From Micropterix aruncella (taxonomy: Eukaryota; Arthropoda; Insecta; Lepidoptera; Micropterigidae), in contig OX155978.1 in the NCBI GenBank assembly GCA_944548615.1, positions 8,548,519 to 8,612,518 of the forward strand: DNA of 64,000 nucleotides, given 5' to 3'. Below, piece after piece: positions 10,310 through 21,289 of this stretch (its first letter is position 1; every line of letters begins with the position of its first letter). The notes below the pieces were generated by a model, which was given only the letters and a program-made list of their open reading frames with translations, ran no database searches and was not told where the DNA came from. Both the position numbers and the translations under genes were made by a program.

Positions 10310-11360
10310 GTATGAGTCAGTTCTCGGCGCAAGCACTGACAATGTAAATCTACATTTATTTTAAACTCGCGTTAAAGCTCAAGACTCAAACTCGGTGACA
10401 ACGGATCCGCCCTCCCCCCCTTTATTACTCAACAACTTGGCAAAGGTATCTCAATATCAAAGAGTCGAATTCCACGCGTAACAGGAAACCTGCAATAAAG
10501 TATCGCGTCGTGCGAAACAGAGCCGTTCGTCCCGTATAAATACGAGTGGGAATCGCTCGTACGAGAGCTCTTCATACGGGAGTTTGAAAGTTTTTACGTT
10601 CCACCCTAAAAACGTGAACAGTGCCCAATCTATCGGGCGTTTTTCGCTCGCTCGCCGGGGTGGCCTTTATGGCCCTTTTATGGCCGCTGTGCTCCGATTT
10701 TTCTATGTCTTGCTTATTTAGACGAGTTCGGTAGGCGTAGACGTAACGACTTTACCTTTACCAGACAAGTAATTCAGAGAGTACTTCTGAAAGAATCAGT
10801 TTGCATGCGACAGTCTATTACAGTGGCTCCCAATTTTTTTGAGGCAGGTTTCTTTTTTTCTTCTTGAAGTGCATCTCCATTACTGGAGGTTAGCCGTTAA
10901 GAGGCCGTGCCGGCCGTGGCGGCCAAAAGCGATATGAAGCATACTTTTGTGGCCTGGTTGTGAGAACACGAAAATGAATTTTAATACAATTATGCCGGAT
11001 TTTAAAAACCCGGCCCTTAAGCTATCATTTCGCCAAAACGAAATTGGTAAATTATTTCCATATTAATTGTAAATTATCTTTATTCTGTTACTGTTTTCCA
11101 AAAAAATAAAAACGAGCGAGATTTGTCTTCAGTTTTTGAAAAACCTAGAGATGATTCTCGATATTAAAAAATACTATTTACGCCAGCGTGTGGTCTATTT
11201 GCATAGTACCAAGACGGTTTTTGGACATAATTTTTTTTTCTATTTATTAAAGATACTTTTGAGTGATATAAAAATAACACAGTGATCTTAAGTTATTTTA
11301 TTATTGTAATCTAATTTTTACTTTATAAAAAACTATTCATTTGATAATTTATTATATTAT
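10310..11360. other. Mostly unassigned; short RTE-like fragment at 10862-10935
   Basis: 10385-10735 is moderately GC-rich and unrepeated in the window, with a TATAAATA box near 10535 but no open frame of note. At 10862-10935 a pyrimidine-rich start followed by GCATCTCCATTACTGGAGG resembles an inverted RTE 3' end (low confidence). 10980-11360 is AT-rich with no recognised feature. Confidence 0.35.
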
Positions 11361-11379
11361 AATTGAAAAGCCAAATCGA

Positions 11380-11850
11380 CAATATTAGACGACAAGCCGA
11401 AATCGTCATTCGTAATTGGCCACTGCCAACGGTGGGACGTATTCCCTTGTCGTCGCGGTATACCTATACATCTTTATGTTTATATCGAACGCGTGGCATT
11501 GCAAAAATATCTAAATTTTTAGTCGCGCCAACTCGGAAGGGAGCCTTATCTCTGAAAACTTTTTTCGGTCTTGCGCCATCCGAAAGAGCTTTTACGCACT
11601 GGTGCTCCCGGCCCACTCTGACATTGCACAGCCACGACTTGTTCCTCCTTCCAGTACATCAATATCAATTAAAGCAGCTGATATCTGTCATGCCGCAGCA
11701 CGTGCCCCAGATATTCAATCTTGCGCTTTTTGACGGTGTGCAACAATTTTCGGGTCGTGCCAGCACGCTGAAGCACTTTTCCGTGCTAACTTTATGGTCC
11801 AGCGTTTACAGAGAATTCGACGGTAGCACCACACGCTTCTAGGCGCTGTC
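11380..11850 (-). pseudogene. LINE 3' coding remnant (RTE-like endonuclease/RT tail)
   Basis: The minus strand reads KLLHTVKKRKIEYLGHV followed by LRHDRYQLL and a stop, then in another frame ELFRMAQDRKKFSE-like residues. This is the conserved C-terminal tail of APE-type LINE polyproteins. Several frame changes show decay. A 159-codon frame on the plus strand over the same span is a shadow. Confidence 0.75.
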
Positions 11851-11894
11851 TGGTGTCTTCTTGTGATACATCGAATTCCGGACCCTCAATTTCC

Positions 11895-12062
11895 CGCCAC
11901 CTCGATAATAAAAAAGACTATTTTGAAGGCTGTTTACTACCAACACACGAACATTCTGGACAACAATACGAAGTGAACGTCGATATTCTATCTCAAGCTG
12001 TTAAATCATGTTTGGATGAAAATACTTTACAAAATGATTATTGTGATCTTTAATAAAAGCAT
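11895..12062 (+). other. Short unrecognised coding-like end with an immediate poly(A) signal
   Basis: The frame reads DYFEGCLLPTHEHSGQQYEV and then NVDILSQAVKSCLDENTLQN, ending at a TAA that overlaps AATAAA (12050-12057). The composition looks protein-like, but no family was recognised. It could be the last exon of a transposase or a captured gene piece. Confidence 0.3.
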
Positions 12063-12958
12063 TACCTTTAACCCTTCAAGCCTGGCGGTTTTTACAATCT
12101 TATGTGTCAAGTCGCCATAGATTTTCGCCGGCCGACCAAAATATTAATTTCTCTCAAACGCCTGTACGGATAATAAAAATAGGCATTTCATTTTGTTCCC
12201 ATTGAAATTGGCAATTAGAGTGTTAAAACCTAATTTTTGAAAACAATAAACATATTTTTTTAATGTCGATCAAAGTTAACGAAAAAAAAACTCCCGTTTT
12301 TTAACACATTTTAGGTTATAACTCGATAAATATATATGTATTCAAGAATTTGTAAATACCTCTAGAAAAAGTATTAAATTACTACTATACTCCTGTACTT
12401 TGTTTTAAATATTGTATTACAAATAAAAAGATTTCGGATGTTGAAAATGTTTTATACAAACGATGTTTTCTTAGTACTGAAATAAACTTTAGAATGTTTT
12501 TTATCAAATATAGGTATCACAATTATACAAAGTATTTACTGTGTCAGACCACAAAAATATCCTTCTTCATATTGAACATCATAATAATATCTATATCTCT
12601 TTTTAAAATACATTTATTAGCAATATGATTAGACTCACCCGTTTGGATGTCCTAATAATCGAAACAATTCATACACTTTCATTGACCCCACTTCACTAAT
12701 TACGAACTTTTACAATGATATATGAGCATATATACACTTCGTTATTACGAAATTACAGTAATGAATACATATTATTGCACTTTTCACATCAAAAACCCCG
12801 TAAATTACGTTCTAATTGCAAAGACACACCGGCTGATGCAATCGCGGCGATAAACAGACTGCCAATCTTGAGGGCTGCCATCCCCCGGGTGGTGTCGAAT
12901 TTTAATGTAATCTATCAATTATCGATTGTAATTATCGACTAATTATCGGAAGTGAAAA

Positions 12959-13630
12959 GTTGTAGTTTTGAATATGAAGAGTCGTTCTTCAAGGTTAAAT
13001 ACACAGAAAATGAAGTACGATCTTTTTGCATTTAAGGCTCCGTTTTTGATTAAATAAATAAAATCGCCATTATACTAAATAATCCATAAAATATAGTAAT
13101 TTCGAAAAAGTTGTAGTTTATATTATATGAAGTCGTTTTAGGACGTTAAATAAACAGAAAATGTAATATAATCTTTTTCCATTTAAGGCTCAGTTTTTGA
13201 GTAAATAAATAAAATGTGAATTTTAAAAAGTTCCCCATAAAACGTAGTGATATCATAAAAATTGTAGTTTTTAATATACGAAGTCATTTTTCGATGTTAG
13301 ATAAACAGAAAATGTAGTATGATCTTTTTCAATTTAAGGCTCAGTTTTTGATTAAATAAATAAAACCGAAAATTGTACTAAATAATCCATAAAATATAGT
13401 AATTAAAAAAAAATGTAGTTTATAATATATCAAGTCGTTTTTGGACGTTAAATAAACAAAAAATGTAATATGATATTTTTGCATTAAAGGCTCGGTTTTG
13501 ATAAAATAAATAAAATCGAAAATTATACTAAAGAATCCATAAAATATTGTAATTTGAAAAAATGTAGTTTATATGAAGTCGTTTTTGGACGTTGAATAAA
13601 CAGAGAATGTAATATGATCTTTTTCCATGT
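12959..13630 (+). repeat. Tandem array, ~151-bp unit, about 4.4 copies
   Basis: Units begin with TTGTAGTTT (or ATGTAGTTT) at about 12959, 13111, 13262, 13412 and 13562. Each contains GAAGTCGTTTT, GGACGTTAAATAAACAGAAA, TGATCTTTTT, AAGGCTC-GTTTTTGA and TCCATAAAATATAGTAAT. Copies differ at about 10-20% of positions. The last unit breaks off near TTTTTCCATG. Confidence 0.9.
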
Positions 13631-13651
13631 CCGATGTCCGACCGTAGGTCA

Positions 13652-13725
13652 GTTTTTGGCCGAAGCCGAAGCCGAAGCCGAATGTTCGGCCTTCGCCATA
13701 ATCTTCGGCCGAAGCCGAAGGTTCA
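13652..13725. repeat. GCCGAA low-complexity repeat
   Basis: Runs of GCCGAA in both orientations (GGCCGAAGCCGAAGCCGAAG, then CTTCGGCC and again GGCCGAAGCCGAAG) form a short foldback directly after the 151-bp array. Confidence 0.85.
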
Positions 13726-14099
13726 ATCACACTTAGAATTCGGACTTAAAAATAAGTCACAATGAAAATACAAAAAATTCTCTGCTGGTAGTTTTGTTGT
13801 ATGCGTTATATTATAGTTATAGTTTGATAATAAATTATAAATTGTAGTTTAAATAAATATATTGCACCTTTCCAAAAATAACAAACTCAGTTTTATTCAT
13901 ATTTATTTATTTGACAATAAAACATTCCACCGAAAGGTACATTATACAATAAGTAATATCAAATATAATAGCAATGCCTCTGATGCCGACGAGTTCAACT
14001 CCGCCTCAAGCTAGGCCAGGAAATAGGCATCAGGAAGGTCTCCGATTTTCCACATCTACAAAGCAAATAAAAACAAAAAAAAATTAAAAACATTTTTGT

Positions 14100-14360
14100 G
14101 TTTGTATACATACATACATACATACATACATACGTATGTGTATGTGTATGTGTATATACATACACATACAGATACACCTACACCTACACACGTATACACA
14201 CATATAGGTATGTATACGTATACGTATACGTGTACGTACACGTATACGAGTACGTATACGTATACGTATACGTATGCGTATACGTATACACACATATACA
14301 CATATACACACATACACACACACACACGCATACACGCATACACGCATATAGGTACATACT
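14100..14360. repeat. Compound microsatellite (TACA/CATA, GTATAC)
   Basis: Dense (CATA)n, (CACA)n and alternating GTATAC repeats cover about 260 bp. Six overlapping open frames here are products of low complexity, not genes. Confidence 0.95.
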
Positions 14361-15139
14361 CATAAATAAAGACATTACACACTAAAAAGTTACAATCGAT
14401 AAAAAAATCGATAACGACTACGTCCTTACTTTCCGGTCGTAAATCTACGCATTATTCACAGAAATGGCCGGCTTTACTATCAGACTGATAAATTGTAAAA
14501 GAAAGTTGGTTTTTTGATTGATATCACATGAAGAGGGATACAAAACATTATTTGCCAGCGTTTGCCACACTATTTGAGAGCAAGATTCCATTATTACATA
14601 TCAAAAATGCTTACAAAAGTTCATCTTTCGAATTTCTTAGACGCTTCTGAAAAATGTTTTGTCGAAAATGACTGCATTTACTAGTCAATCGGATGTAATT
14701 TCATCATCAATCAATCCAACAATCGTTTAGGTCAATAAATACTCACAGTTATAAGGTTTACTGTCCAATAAACACAAACAAACACTTATTTATTGCGACG
14801 CGCCACCGCACTCAAATGGCACTCGACGGCTGAAATGAGAGCACAATTTTGACATTTCGTAATGACTCACTAGTAAAGAGGCGCGTTCGAGAAAAATACT
14901 TTTTCTATGCCAAATATCATCGTGCATTTAAATAAAATACAACTGCATACGGAATGACACGAAAAACCCAATCAAATCACTTTCCCTGCACGCGTTCATT
15001 TGATTTCGATATCGCAGTGCGCACCAAAAGTTTGACTGCGATATCGCAGTGGCGGGGCCGGACGGGTTAATTAATTAATTATGACTTTCACTTACCGTAA
15101 CATACTCTTGTAAAACATTATATATAGCATCCAATACAT

Positions 15140-15500
15140 CCTTTAAAATATAGAAATCGTGCATTTTGGAACTCTAAATGACTCTGAAAGACTTGAGTAG
15201 TTATCACCGGTAGCCAAGAACTTCAGGGTTATTTCCAATTTAGTTTTCGGTGAAAGCGCCTCACGCATATTAGTATCACATTTTTGGATAAGCAGAGTAA
15301 CTTTGTGTAGTAAAATCTCAAACTGATCTATAGTCATTCTTAATCGTTTTCTAAAATAATCAGGATCTTCTGAACTCTATTCCACCAATAAAGAATCCGA
15401 AGCACCCAATAGTTTGCATCGAGAAATCCACCCGCGTACCCAAAATTTACGTTTTCTTGTTTCCTCCTTCTTTTTCTTCTTCTTTCTTTGTTCTTCGAAC
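15140..15500 (-). pseudogene. PIF/Harbinger transposase N-terminal remnant
   Basis: The minus strand encodes KRKFWVRGW, then after a stop SEDPDYFRKRLRMTIDQFEI, LLHKVTLLIQKCDTNMREAL, KLEITLKFLATGDNYSSL and FRVPKCTISIF. This is the usual N-terminal half of HARBI1-like transposases (WV..W..R; F..LL..V..I...DT.MR; LA.GD....L...F.V...TI). An in-frame stop after LLVE and loss of the catalytic C-terminal half make it a pseudogene. Confidence 0.88.
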
Positions 15501-15519
15501 AAATCTTGAGTAATTAATT

Positions 15520-15780
15520 TACTAATTATTTCGATACCCCCACGTAAAATACCTGTTCTGCTCGTCGTCGCATGCGATTTCAGTCACCTGTGTAAATGGG
15601 GTGGCGATGCGGCTTTGTGAGTCGATTTGTGAAGCGATAAGCCGCACGGCGAAAATCGACCCGTGTAAATACCCCATAACATCGCGGCTCGCGCGTAGTG
15701 AAGTGGTTCGGCAGTATACCGATAGATGGCTTTGAAAAATAATAATTTGCTCACCACAGTTCCGTGTCCCGCCTCGGCTT
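15520..15780. mobile_element. Harbinger-associated terminal region (tentative)
   Basis: Subterminal-looking repeats include TGTGTAAATGGGGTGGCGAT (15590-15609) and GTGTAAATACCCCATAAC. A GCGATAAGCCGCACGGCG block lies between them. The position next to the Harbinger coding remnant suggests it is the element's non-coding end, but no matching opposite end was found. Confidence 0.4.
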
Positions 15781-15814
15781 ACCTCGCCTATCACACGAAA
15801 AAGTCAAATGTGTG

Positions 15815-16300
15815 TTAGCCAACAGCGTCGCCTTAACCTTCAGGATACCTCCGTCCTCCCGACTGGTTACGGGTCCGAAGTCGCTTACACGACCTCTACC
15901 TATTGTATTACAGCGGTAATTCAGTTTGAATTTATCGCGGACCTGGGCGTTTTTTGCCCGTAGTGCCACACGGGATCGAGTGGCCCAAGGTCATTTCCAC
16001 CCCCGCTGCTTAGTAGACAGTATATTTCCATATTCTCCAGACCCCTTGAGAAATTAGTCAGAATGCACAGCCGATTGGCTACGCCGACCGGTGCGCGAAT
16101 GCAATCCTGCCGGGAGAAACCGGTCCACCAGCTCTGAGGCCTGAGACACGGGAGTCTTACCCGGGGTAGCCTTCCACTCGAGGAGGCTTCTGAACAGGAG
16201 CTGAATCGTGAGTGGAGCCAATTCGAGAACAAAATGGATCTTGTGGCCCAAGCTGCACGAAACCGTTCACCACCCTTCACCACCCAGTGTGTCCTAACAG
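15815..16300 (+). mobile_element. ACGGG-family copy, long subfamily, 5'-truncated
   Basis: It matches the 53428-54165 and (inverted) 39023-39765 copies. Shared marks are GACTGGTTACGGGTC, ATTGTATTACAGCGGTAAT, CAGTTTGAATTTATCGCGG, CTCGAGGAGGCTTCTGAA and a terminal AGCTGCACGAAACCGTTC. The usual head is missing; the copy starts within the internal region. Confidence 0.8.
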
Positions 16301-16640
16301 TGTGATCGTACAGATATAATATGTAATTATTTATAAAAGCAATAAAAAATGAACACAACCCATTCGATCATTCTAGACAAATGCCCAACTAGACCGAACA
16401 GCCTGTATCCAGGCATACGAAATATACTGCCTTTGTTTTTTGAGTAGTACTGACGTTTTTTGACTAATATAATACTTTCAATACTAACACTAAGATAATG
16501 GCATAAAATAGTACACATATTGATACAAATATACATGATAAAGAGTTAGTTACATACACATATACACATATACACATTCAAACATACATACATACATATA
16601 TGCATATACACACATATACATACATCTTTTTTTGGTTTAA
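16300..16640 (-). mobile_element. LINE 3' UTR, same family as the LINE at 36600-37750
   Basis: In reverse complement it repeats the 37440-37740 tail: ATTTTATGCCATTATCTTAG, TCAGTACTACTCAAAAA, AGGCTGTTCGGTCTAGTTGG and TGTACGATCACACTGTTA. The internal (CATA)n microsatellite of that family is present at about 16550-16620. Confidence 0.85.
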
Positions 16641-16900
16641 TAATAATAATGCTTTATTTAAGAGAAAGTAGTATAAAAAATTATGTCTTAAAAACTACCC
16701 AACTAGGTTAATGCCCGTACTAGGGTAGATTCTTTTCTTTTAAATTAAGATGCGCACGTAATTTTATACTGCAATTAAAAACTATGGTTTTATTTTACAT
16801 GTTTATATAATATTAAACATTATACATATATTATTCTCATTTATATATAAATATATACATTTACCTACTTGTATTATTTACATACATTTGCATTTCGATA
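16640..16900 (-). repeat. LINE 3' tail (minus) with (ATT)n
   Basis: It begins TTTAATAATAATAATGC on the plus strand (the tail in reverse), then carries CTACCCAACTAGGTTAATGC and ACTAGGGTAG, a hairpin-like box. A related box occurs at 19205-19245 and 62310-62350. No coding part is present. Confidence 0.55.
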
Positions 16901-16901
16901 C

Positions 16902-17112
16902 ACGTATTTATTATAAATAGGATAGAAAACGAATTTACCGCGTGAAATTTGTAGGACCCGACGTTTCGGTGACGTTGCAGCCGCCTTGACAACGGCGGCT
17001 GCAACGTCACCGAAACGTCGGGTCCTACAAATTTCACGCGGTAAATTCGTTTTCTATCCTATTTATAATGTCAAACAACCGCGATAGTCTTCGATTTCAT
17101 ACGTATTTATTA
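16902..17112 (+). mobile_element. Penelope-like fragment 1: 77-bp palindrome with 12-bp target duplication
   Basis: Left and right flanks share ACGTATTTATTA (16902-16913 and 17101-17112). Between them the element is a near-perfect palindrome: a minus-strand 3' end (TAAATAGGATAGAAAACG to GCAGCCGCC) meets its plus-strand copy across an 8-nt spacer (TTGACAAC). It ends CGATAGTCTTCGATTTCAT, as in the fragments at 19429-20079 and 40079-40209. Confidence 0.85.
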
Positions 17113-17159
17113 GTAATATATAATTGTAATATTAAATTAAATTGATAACTTGTCGTTTT

Positions 17160-17600
17160 AAACGAGGATATGTGTAATAATTTCAGCTACATTTTCCCTG
17201 CCGGTCTCAAACAGCCACAAAGTAAGTTTTCCCTTTTCATATGTAAGCTTTTGCATTGTTTTAACTTATCCTGAAAGTAATTGTGGAGTTTAGGAGATAC
17301 ACAACTAAAGTGCCTTTGCGCAAATTTAGTTTTGGTTTTTTTAATTAGATGCGTTTCTGACGCGCAGCCTCTAGATAGAATGTTGTGGTCAGTGATGTTG
17401 TGTGTGCGGATTGTTGAGATAATAAAGTAGGGTTACTTTTGCATAAATCTGTCTAATGTCCAAAAGTCTCAGCGCTTTTAATAGTTCGTTTGTTGGATAT
17501 CGATGTGGCTTTCTGGGCAAGACCCTCAGGAGAGCTTTCTGGGCTTTAACAAGCGGATCTAACGCCGAATCTGTAGAACCCCCCCATCCTAATATTCCAT
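17160..17600 (-). pseudogene. LINE reverse-transcriptase C-terminal remnant
   Basis: The minus strand reads ITYGILGWGGSTDSALDPLV, KAQKALLRVLPRKPHRYPTN and ELLKALRLLDIRQIYAKVTL, ending near HTQHH. This is the post-domain thumb/C-terminal part of a Jockey-type LINE. Stop codons follow. A (TACA) microsatellite at 17600-17690 and the box ATTGTATGAAGCAATT are shared with the LINE near 37290. Confidence 0.8.
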
Positions 17601-17819
17601 ATGTAATCGTCTACATACATACACACATATTTTACATAAATACATGTCTACATCATACACATACACACGATCTACATACACACATATTTTAAATTATTGT
17701 ATGAAGCAATTCCATTTACAATAACTTTTGGTCTTGAAATTTAAATACCGAACGGATTTGTTTTGGATATTTTGTAGTCTGTTGATATGAACCTGACAAT
17801 GGGGAGTCCATATTGGCGA

Positions 17820-18058
17820 GGCTAACTAAAGGGCTATCAAACAAACACATTGTACGATAATTTTGAATGGCTCGATTGATTGTCCTGAACTACTATCTAA
17901 AATATCTCTCCGCACTCCTAGCCGGGCACTTAGAAATAGGGCACTCCTTCTTGTACCTGGCTTTAAAACCAAATACAGGCGTAATTCTTATTTTATAAGG
18001 GTATGCGAAACTTTCAACACCCTGAATGCTGACATTGATATTGACCCCTTTTTCACGA
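17820..18058 (+). pseudogene. LINE 3'-end coding remnant
   Basis: The frame reads MNGSIDCPELLSKISLRTPS, then LRNRALLLVPGFKTKYRRNS and RVCETFNTL. This is the C-terminal end of a LINE of the group seen at 57100. It is cut at 18060 by a Helitron 5' end. Confidence 0.7.
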
Positions 18059-18061
18059 ATA

Positions 18062-18345
18062 TCCTACTAATATTATAAACGCGAAAGTTTGTAAGAATGT
18101 ATGGATGTTTGTGACTCTTTCACGCAAAAACTACTGAATGGATTTTGATGAAACTTTACAATAATATAGCTTACACATCAGAATAACACATAGGCTATAA
18201 TTTATAAAGATATAGTGTGAATTATCTAAAATATAACGATAACTGTCAAGTAAGTAGAAAAAATCTAAGAAATTGATATTCGAAATTTAAATTCTAAGCG
18301 TCAACATATATTTTTAAAATTTTCTCAACAATAAATAATAATTAA
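18062..18345 (+). mobile_element. Helitron-type 5' end
   Basis: It starts TCCTACTAATATTATAAACG and continues GAAAGTTTGTAAGAATG, TTTCACGCAAAAACTACTGA and CACATAGGCTATAATTTAT, the standard 5' region of abundant lepidopteran Helitrons. No 3' CTAG end was found downstream, so it is truncated. Confidence 0.75.
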
Positions 18346-18348
18346 ATA

Positions 18349-18715
18349 ATAAATTTAGAAAATATAGTGCAATTCGGTGGTTAAGTAACCCGACCATGTT
18401 GCCGCAAGCCTAGGAAATGGAAATATTTTCCTGAAAGTGTGGAGCTCGCCAAGACGTGTGGCCGACGTGGCGGGTATCGGGCTAAATACCTCCAATCATG
18501 ATGATGAACAGTACAACCTTACCACGGCCCCCAGTCCCCAGCAGCCCCACTAGCCCGAGTCACGGCAGCGGTTACCGTAACGGCGGGGCAGGGGGTACTA
18601 AGAATCTCTGGGTACGATCAGGCTGCCAAACCAAACTAACCGATCCGGATGGAGAGTGATTGGAGAGGCGTATGCCTAACGGTGGGCGAATGCGCGCTGA
18701 TGATGGAGAAGAAGT
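18349..18715 (+). repeat. Probable LINE 5' region or SINE-like repeat (unassigned)
   Basis: The sequence is GC-richer than its flanks: GCAATTCGGTGGTTAAGTAA, CTCCAATCATGATGATGAAC, GTAACGGCGGGGCAGGGGGT and CTGGGTACGATCAGGCTGCC. The look is that of an RTE-type LINE 5' leader, by recall only. Confidence 0.35.
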
Positions 18716-18899
18716 TATTGGCTGTAAGTTATCCTTAAGAAAAGAAAATAAATAACCTAGTCTATTTGTTTTCAGATAGTGATTTAGTTATGAGATGAAT
18801 AAAATTACATTTCCATTCCTAGAATCATATCTTATACGTACGTCCTAGTATTTTGTTGTGATATCATCTCATCTCGCTGTTGATTCAGCCATTAAATGG

Positions 18900-19140
18900 T
18901 GAATTTATAAAGGCCGAGGAACCATAACTGAGGCGCTGAGATTAGAGGAAGGACGCGGACGCTGGGAGCGACCCGCGCCCCCGACCGCTTTATTGTACTC
19001 CGCCGGCCCGTCTATCAATCTTCCTAATTTATTGTTATTAATTTTATTTTTGTCTAGCACCATCGCAGTCGGCGAGCGTATAGTAATGTAGCTGGATGAG
19101 CCACTTTCATCATAGTTAGTACTAAAAAACATTCTCAAAT
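18900..19140. other. GC-rich unassigned block
   Basis: 18905-19010 is GC-rich (GGACGCGGACGCTGGGAGCG, CCGCGCCCCCGACCGC). A 77-codon minus frame covers it without a recognised family. It may be a remnant of host or captured DNA. Confidence 0.3.
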
Positions 19141-19330
19141 CAAATTCAAATTCAAAATTCTTTATTAATCTATAATATTACATATATTTTTAAAATTCAA
19201 ATCCATCCTAACTAGGCCTCGCCTGTAACTAAGGTAGGCTTAATATAAAAGAAGGTAGAGTGGTTTTCGTAACTTGTTGTATTATCTTTGTATATTATTA
19301 TGTTACATTTAAGAAGATAGATATGTCTCC
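19140..19330 (-). repeat. LINE 3' tail (minus), AATTTG-type
   Basis: It opens with (CAAATT)n and a TTCTTTATTAATC box, then CCTAACTAGGCCTCGCCTGT and AACTAAGGTAGG, a hairpin-like box shared with 16690 and 62310. This marks an inverted LINE 3' UTR without coding sequence. Confidence 0.55.
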
Positions 19331-19415
19331 AAAATAATAAATCGTAATAATATTACATTTAGCTATATACATATAAATATACACGTACATACATAAATAA
19401 ATATATACTTTATAG

Positions 19416-20092
19416 ATAAGTATAAAATACGAATTTACCGCGTGAAATTTGTAGGACCCGACGTTTCGGTGACGTTGCAGCCGCCGTTGTCTAGGGTAAA
19501 CTGAAGAGCTGTCAGTCCGTTGTTTTGCGGGTAGGCCGCAAACCGCTGCCGCCACTGCGTAGGTTATAACGGTGGTGGGGGGCCGGGCTCGGAGCGCGGG
19601 AATTTTTAAAATCCGTCTTGCACACAACACTCACTGTATCCTGTTTTACGTCTTTGCGTTCGGCGTTCGGCGGCGGGAACATTTTAAGAAGAGGGTTCCA
19701 CGTAGAAGAGAGTTTGTAGCCGTCATCTCTATTGAAGTTCGGAGTTCTTCTTATTTCAATGGCTTCCCGGATCATGCGAGGAAAGTAGAATTGTTCCTTG
19801 GATAGAACAATGGGATTTTGAAACTGCATCCAGTGGTTACTTCCGCTATCCAATATATTCCCGCGCTCCGAGCCCGGCCCCCCACCACCGTTATAACCTA
19901 CGCAGTGGCGGCAGCGGTTTGCGGCCTACCCGCAAAACAACGGACTGACAGCTCTTCAGTTTACCCTAGACAACGGCGGCTGCAACGTCACCGAAACGTC
20001 GGGTCCTACAAATTTCACGCGGTAAATTCGTTTTCTATCCTATTTATAATGTCAAACAACCGCGATAGTCTTCGATTTCATAAGTATAAAAT
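19416..20092. mobile_element. Penelope-like fragment 2: head-to-head inverted insertion with 13-bp target duplication
   Basis: Flanks share ATAAGTATAAAAT (19416-19428 and 20080-20092). The 651-bp insert has arms of ~175 bp (ACGAATTTACCGCGTG ... GAGCCCGGCCC), inverted around a ~250-bp centre. The minus-strand half holds a GIY-YIG-type C-terminal coding end (19512-19853). The right half ends at CGATAGTCTTCGATTTC, the common 3' end. Confidence 0.88.
19512..19853 (-). pseudogene. Penelope-like element, endonuclease C-terminal end
   Basis: A 113-codon minus frame reads LSKEQFYFPRMIREAIEIRR, TPNFNRDDGYKLSSTWNPLL and a basic, proline-rich end HHRYNLRSGG. The REAIEI...NFNRDDG.LS..W.P signature is the conserved tail of the GIY-YIG endonuclease of Penelope-like retroelements. 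The RT and the GIY-YIG core are missing through 5' truncation. The frame runs into the terminal arm. Confidence 0.88.
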
Positions 20093-20399
20093 AATACTAT
20101 ATATATACATATATCTCACAAATCGTGATCTATCTTAATATTATTATATATGTTATTAATGTCTCCGTTTCTTGTCGACCCATAGTCAAAAGTGACTTAG
20201 TTAGGTTTTTCTTTATGCTGTGACTAGTCCTAGATTTCAGTCCTGCAGAAGCAATGTAGTCCTTCATTCTAAGTCGTCGCCAGGCCCGGAGTGGCCGTAT
20301 CGGCTAGTCGGCGATTGTCAAGGGCCCCCGACTTAAGAGGGCCCCAAAGTGGCCTCAAAAGGGACCTGTTTTATAAATTGGATAAACATGTAATTATAG

Positions 20400-21005
20400 A
20401 TGAAGTAGCTAATAGGCCCTTGCTGAGTTGGCCACGAAGACCCATTCTGTTCAGGGTTGGTCACACTAACGGCTCAACACCCATCCGGCCGCCTCCACGC
20501 ATGAAGTGCGAACCTTCTGGCGCTCCTGGACGGTCTACACACCATGCGGCGTAAGCCAATCGACTGTGCACTCTGACTAACAGTCGGGGGAGTCTGGAAG
20601 CAGTACTGTTTCCTATAGAGCGGGGGTGGCTGCGGACCTTACGGCGACTGCTCTTGAAACGACCATCGGCTACCCGATCCCGGGTGAACAGCCGGGCAAA
20701 GTATGCCGTGGTCCGCGATAGATTCGATATACCGCGCAAGCGACCTCGAACTCGTAACCAGTCGAGAGACCGGAGTAATCTGGTCGCAACTGGAAGTAAG
20801 GGCGTGTGTGTAAGCTAGCTGGGTAACATACCTGGCTGTCTCGCGAAAAAAGCGTTGGCCTCTTACGGGCATGTGGCGGAGCTTGACGGTGGACTGTTTT
20901 TGTCCTAAGTCTTTTGCACTCACTTTACGGGAGATAGAACGATCACATTTCGTTAAAACTTCCTGAGGTGACGGGTTCGCCCGTTGTAGTTGACAGCGGT
21001 AGTTG
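20400..21005 (-). mobile_element. ACGGG-family copy (minus), near full length
   Basis: It runs from AATAGGCCCTTGCTGAGTTG (the reversed 3' end) to the reversed head TGACGGGTTCGCCCGTTGTA near 20970-20990. It lacks the ~40-bp CTGGG...TCTGG part beside the first GAAGTGCGAA and a piece at 20730. Subfamily ends CTTCGTGGCCAAC. It is non-coding. Confidence 0.88.
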
Positions 21006-21289
21006 TTTTATAACGGACTCTTCGTTTTTATATTTTGACTATCTGCTGTATTTTAGCAGCTCCAAGTATTTTAATAAGATTATAAATCTTTATTATTAAT
21101 TTAAATAGTAATTGTTTTACAATTTTTAAACAAATAGTCGATATTTATTTTTTTTATTATACCATATAAGGTATAATACCACATAATTTAATTTGACTAT
21201 ACCAAGAGTAGGGATCCCTACCAACTGGCTTATTTGAAAAATATTTAAAACATATATATATTACGCGCGCGCCACCTACCAAACTTTAA

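Larger units (their letters stand above)
12070..15070. mobile_element. Putative TTAA-flanked (piggyBac-like) non-autonomous element
   Basis: The left junction reads TTAACCCTTCAAGCCTGGCGG-like at 12068-12089, and the right junction GGCGGGGCCGGACGGGTTAA at 15049-15068. The ends are only roughly inverted (TTAACCC, then a GC box). Near the right end GCGATATCGCAGT occurs twice (around 15010 and 15038). The interior holds a 151-bp tandem array and microsatellites and no transposase. The pairing of the ends is inference. Confidence 0.4.

Noticed and set aside
10400..10720. A host promoter and first exon
   Set aside because: A TATAAATA box near 10535 is visible, but no open frame, donor site or recognisable protein follows.
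12959..13630. CRISPR-like or regulatory repeat array
   Set aside because: Units are contiguous 151-bp tandem repeats without spacers, in a eukaryotic setting.
14056..14385. Six overlapping open frames of 60-108 codons
   Set aside because: All are translations of TACA/GTAT microsatellite sequence with Tyr/Val/Thr/His repeats.
19960..20010. Hammerhead ribozyme in the Penelope-like 3' end (GAAACGTC box)
   Set aside because: The second half-core GAAAC-GTC is visible, but a CUGANGA box at the right distance is not (CTGCAAC instead), and stem pairing is poor. At most a decayed motif.
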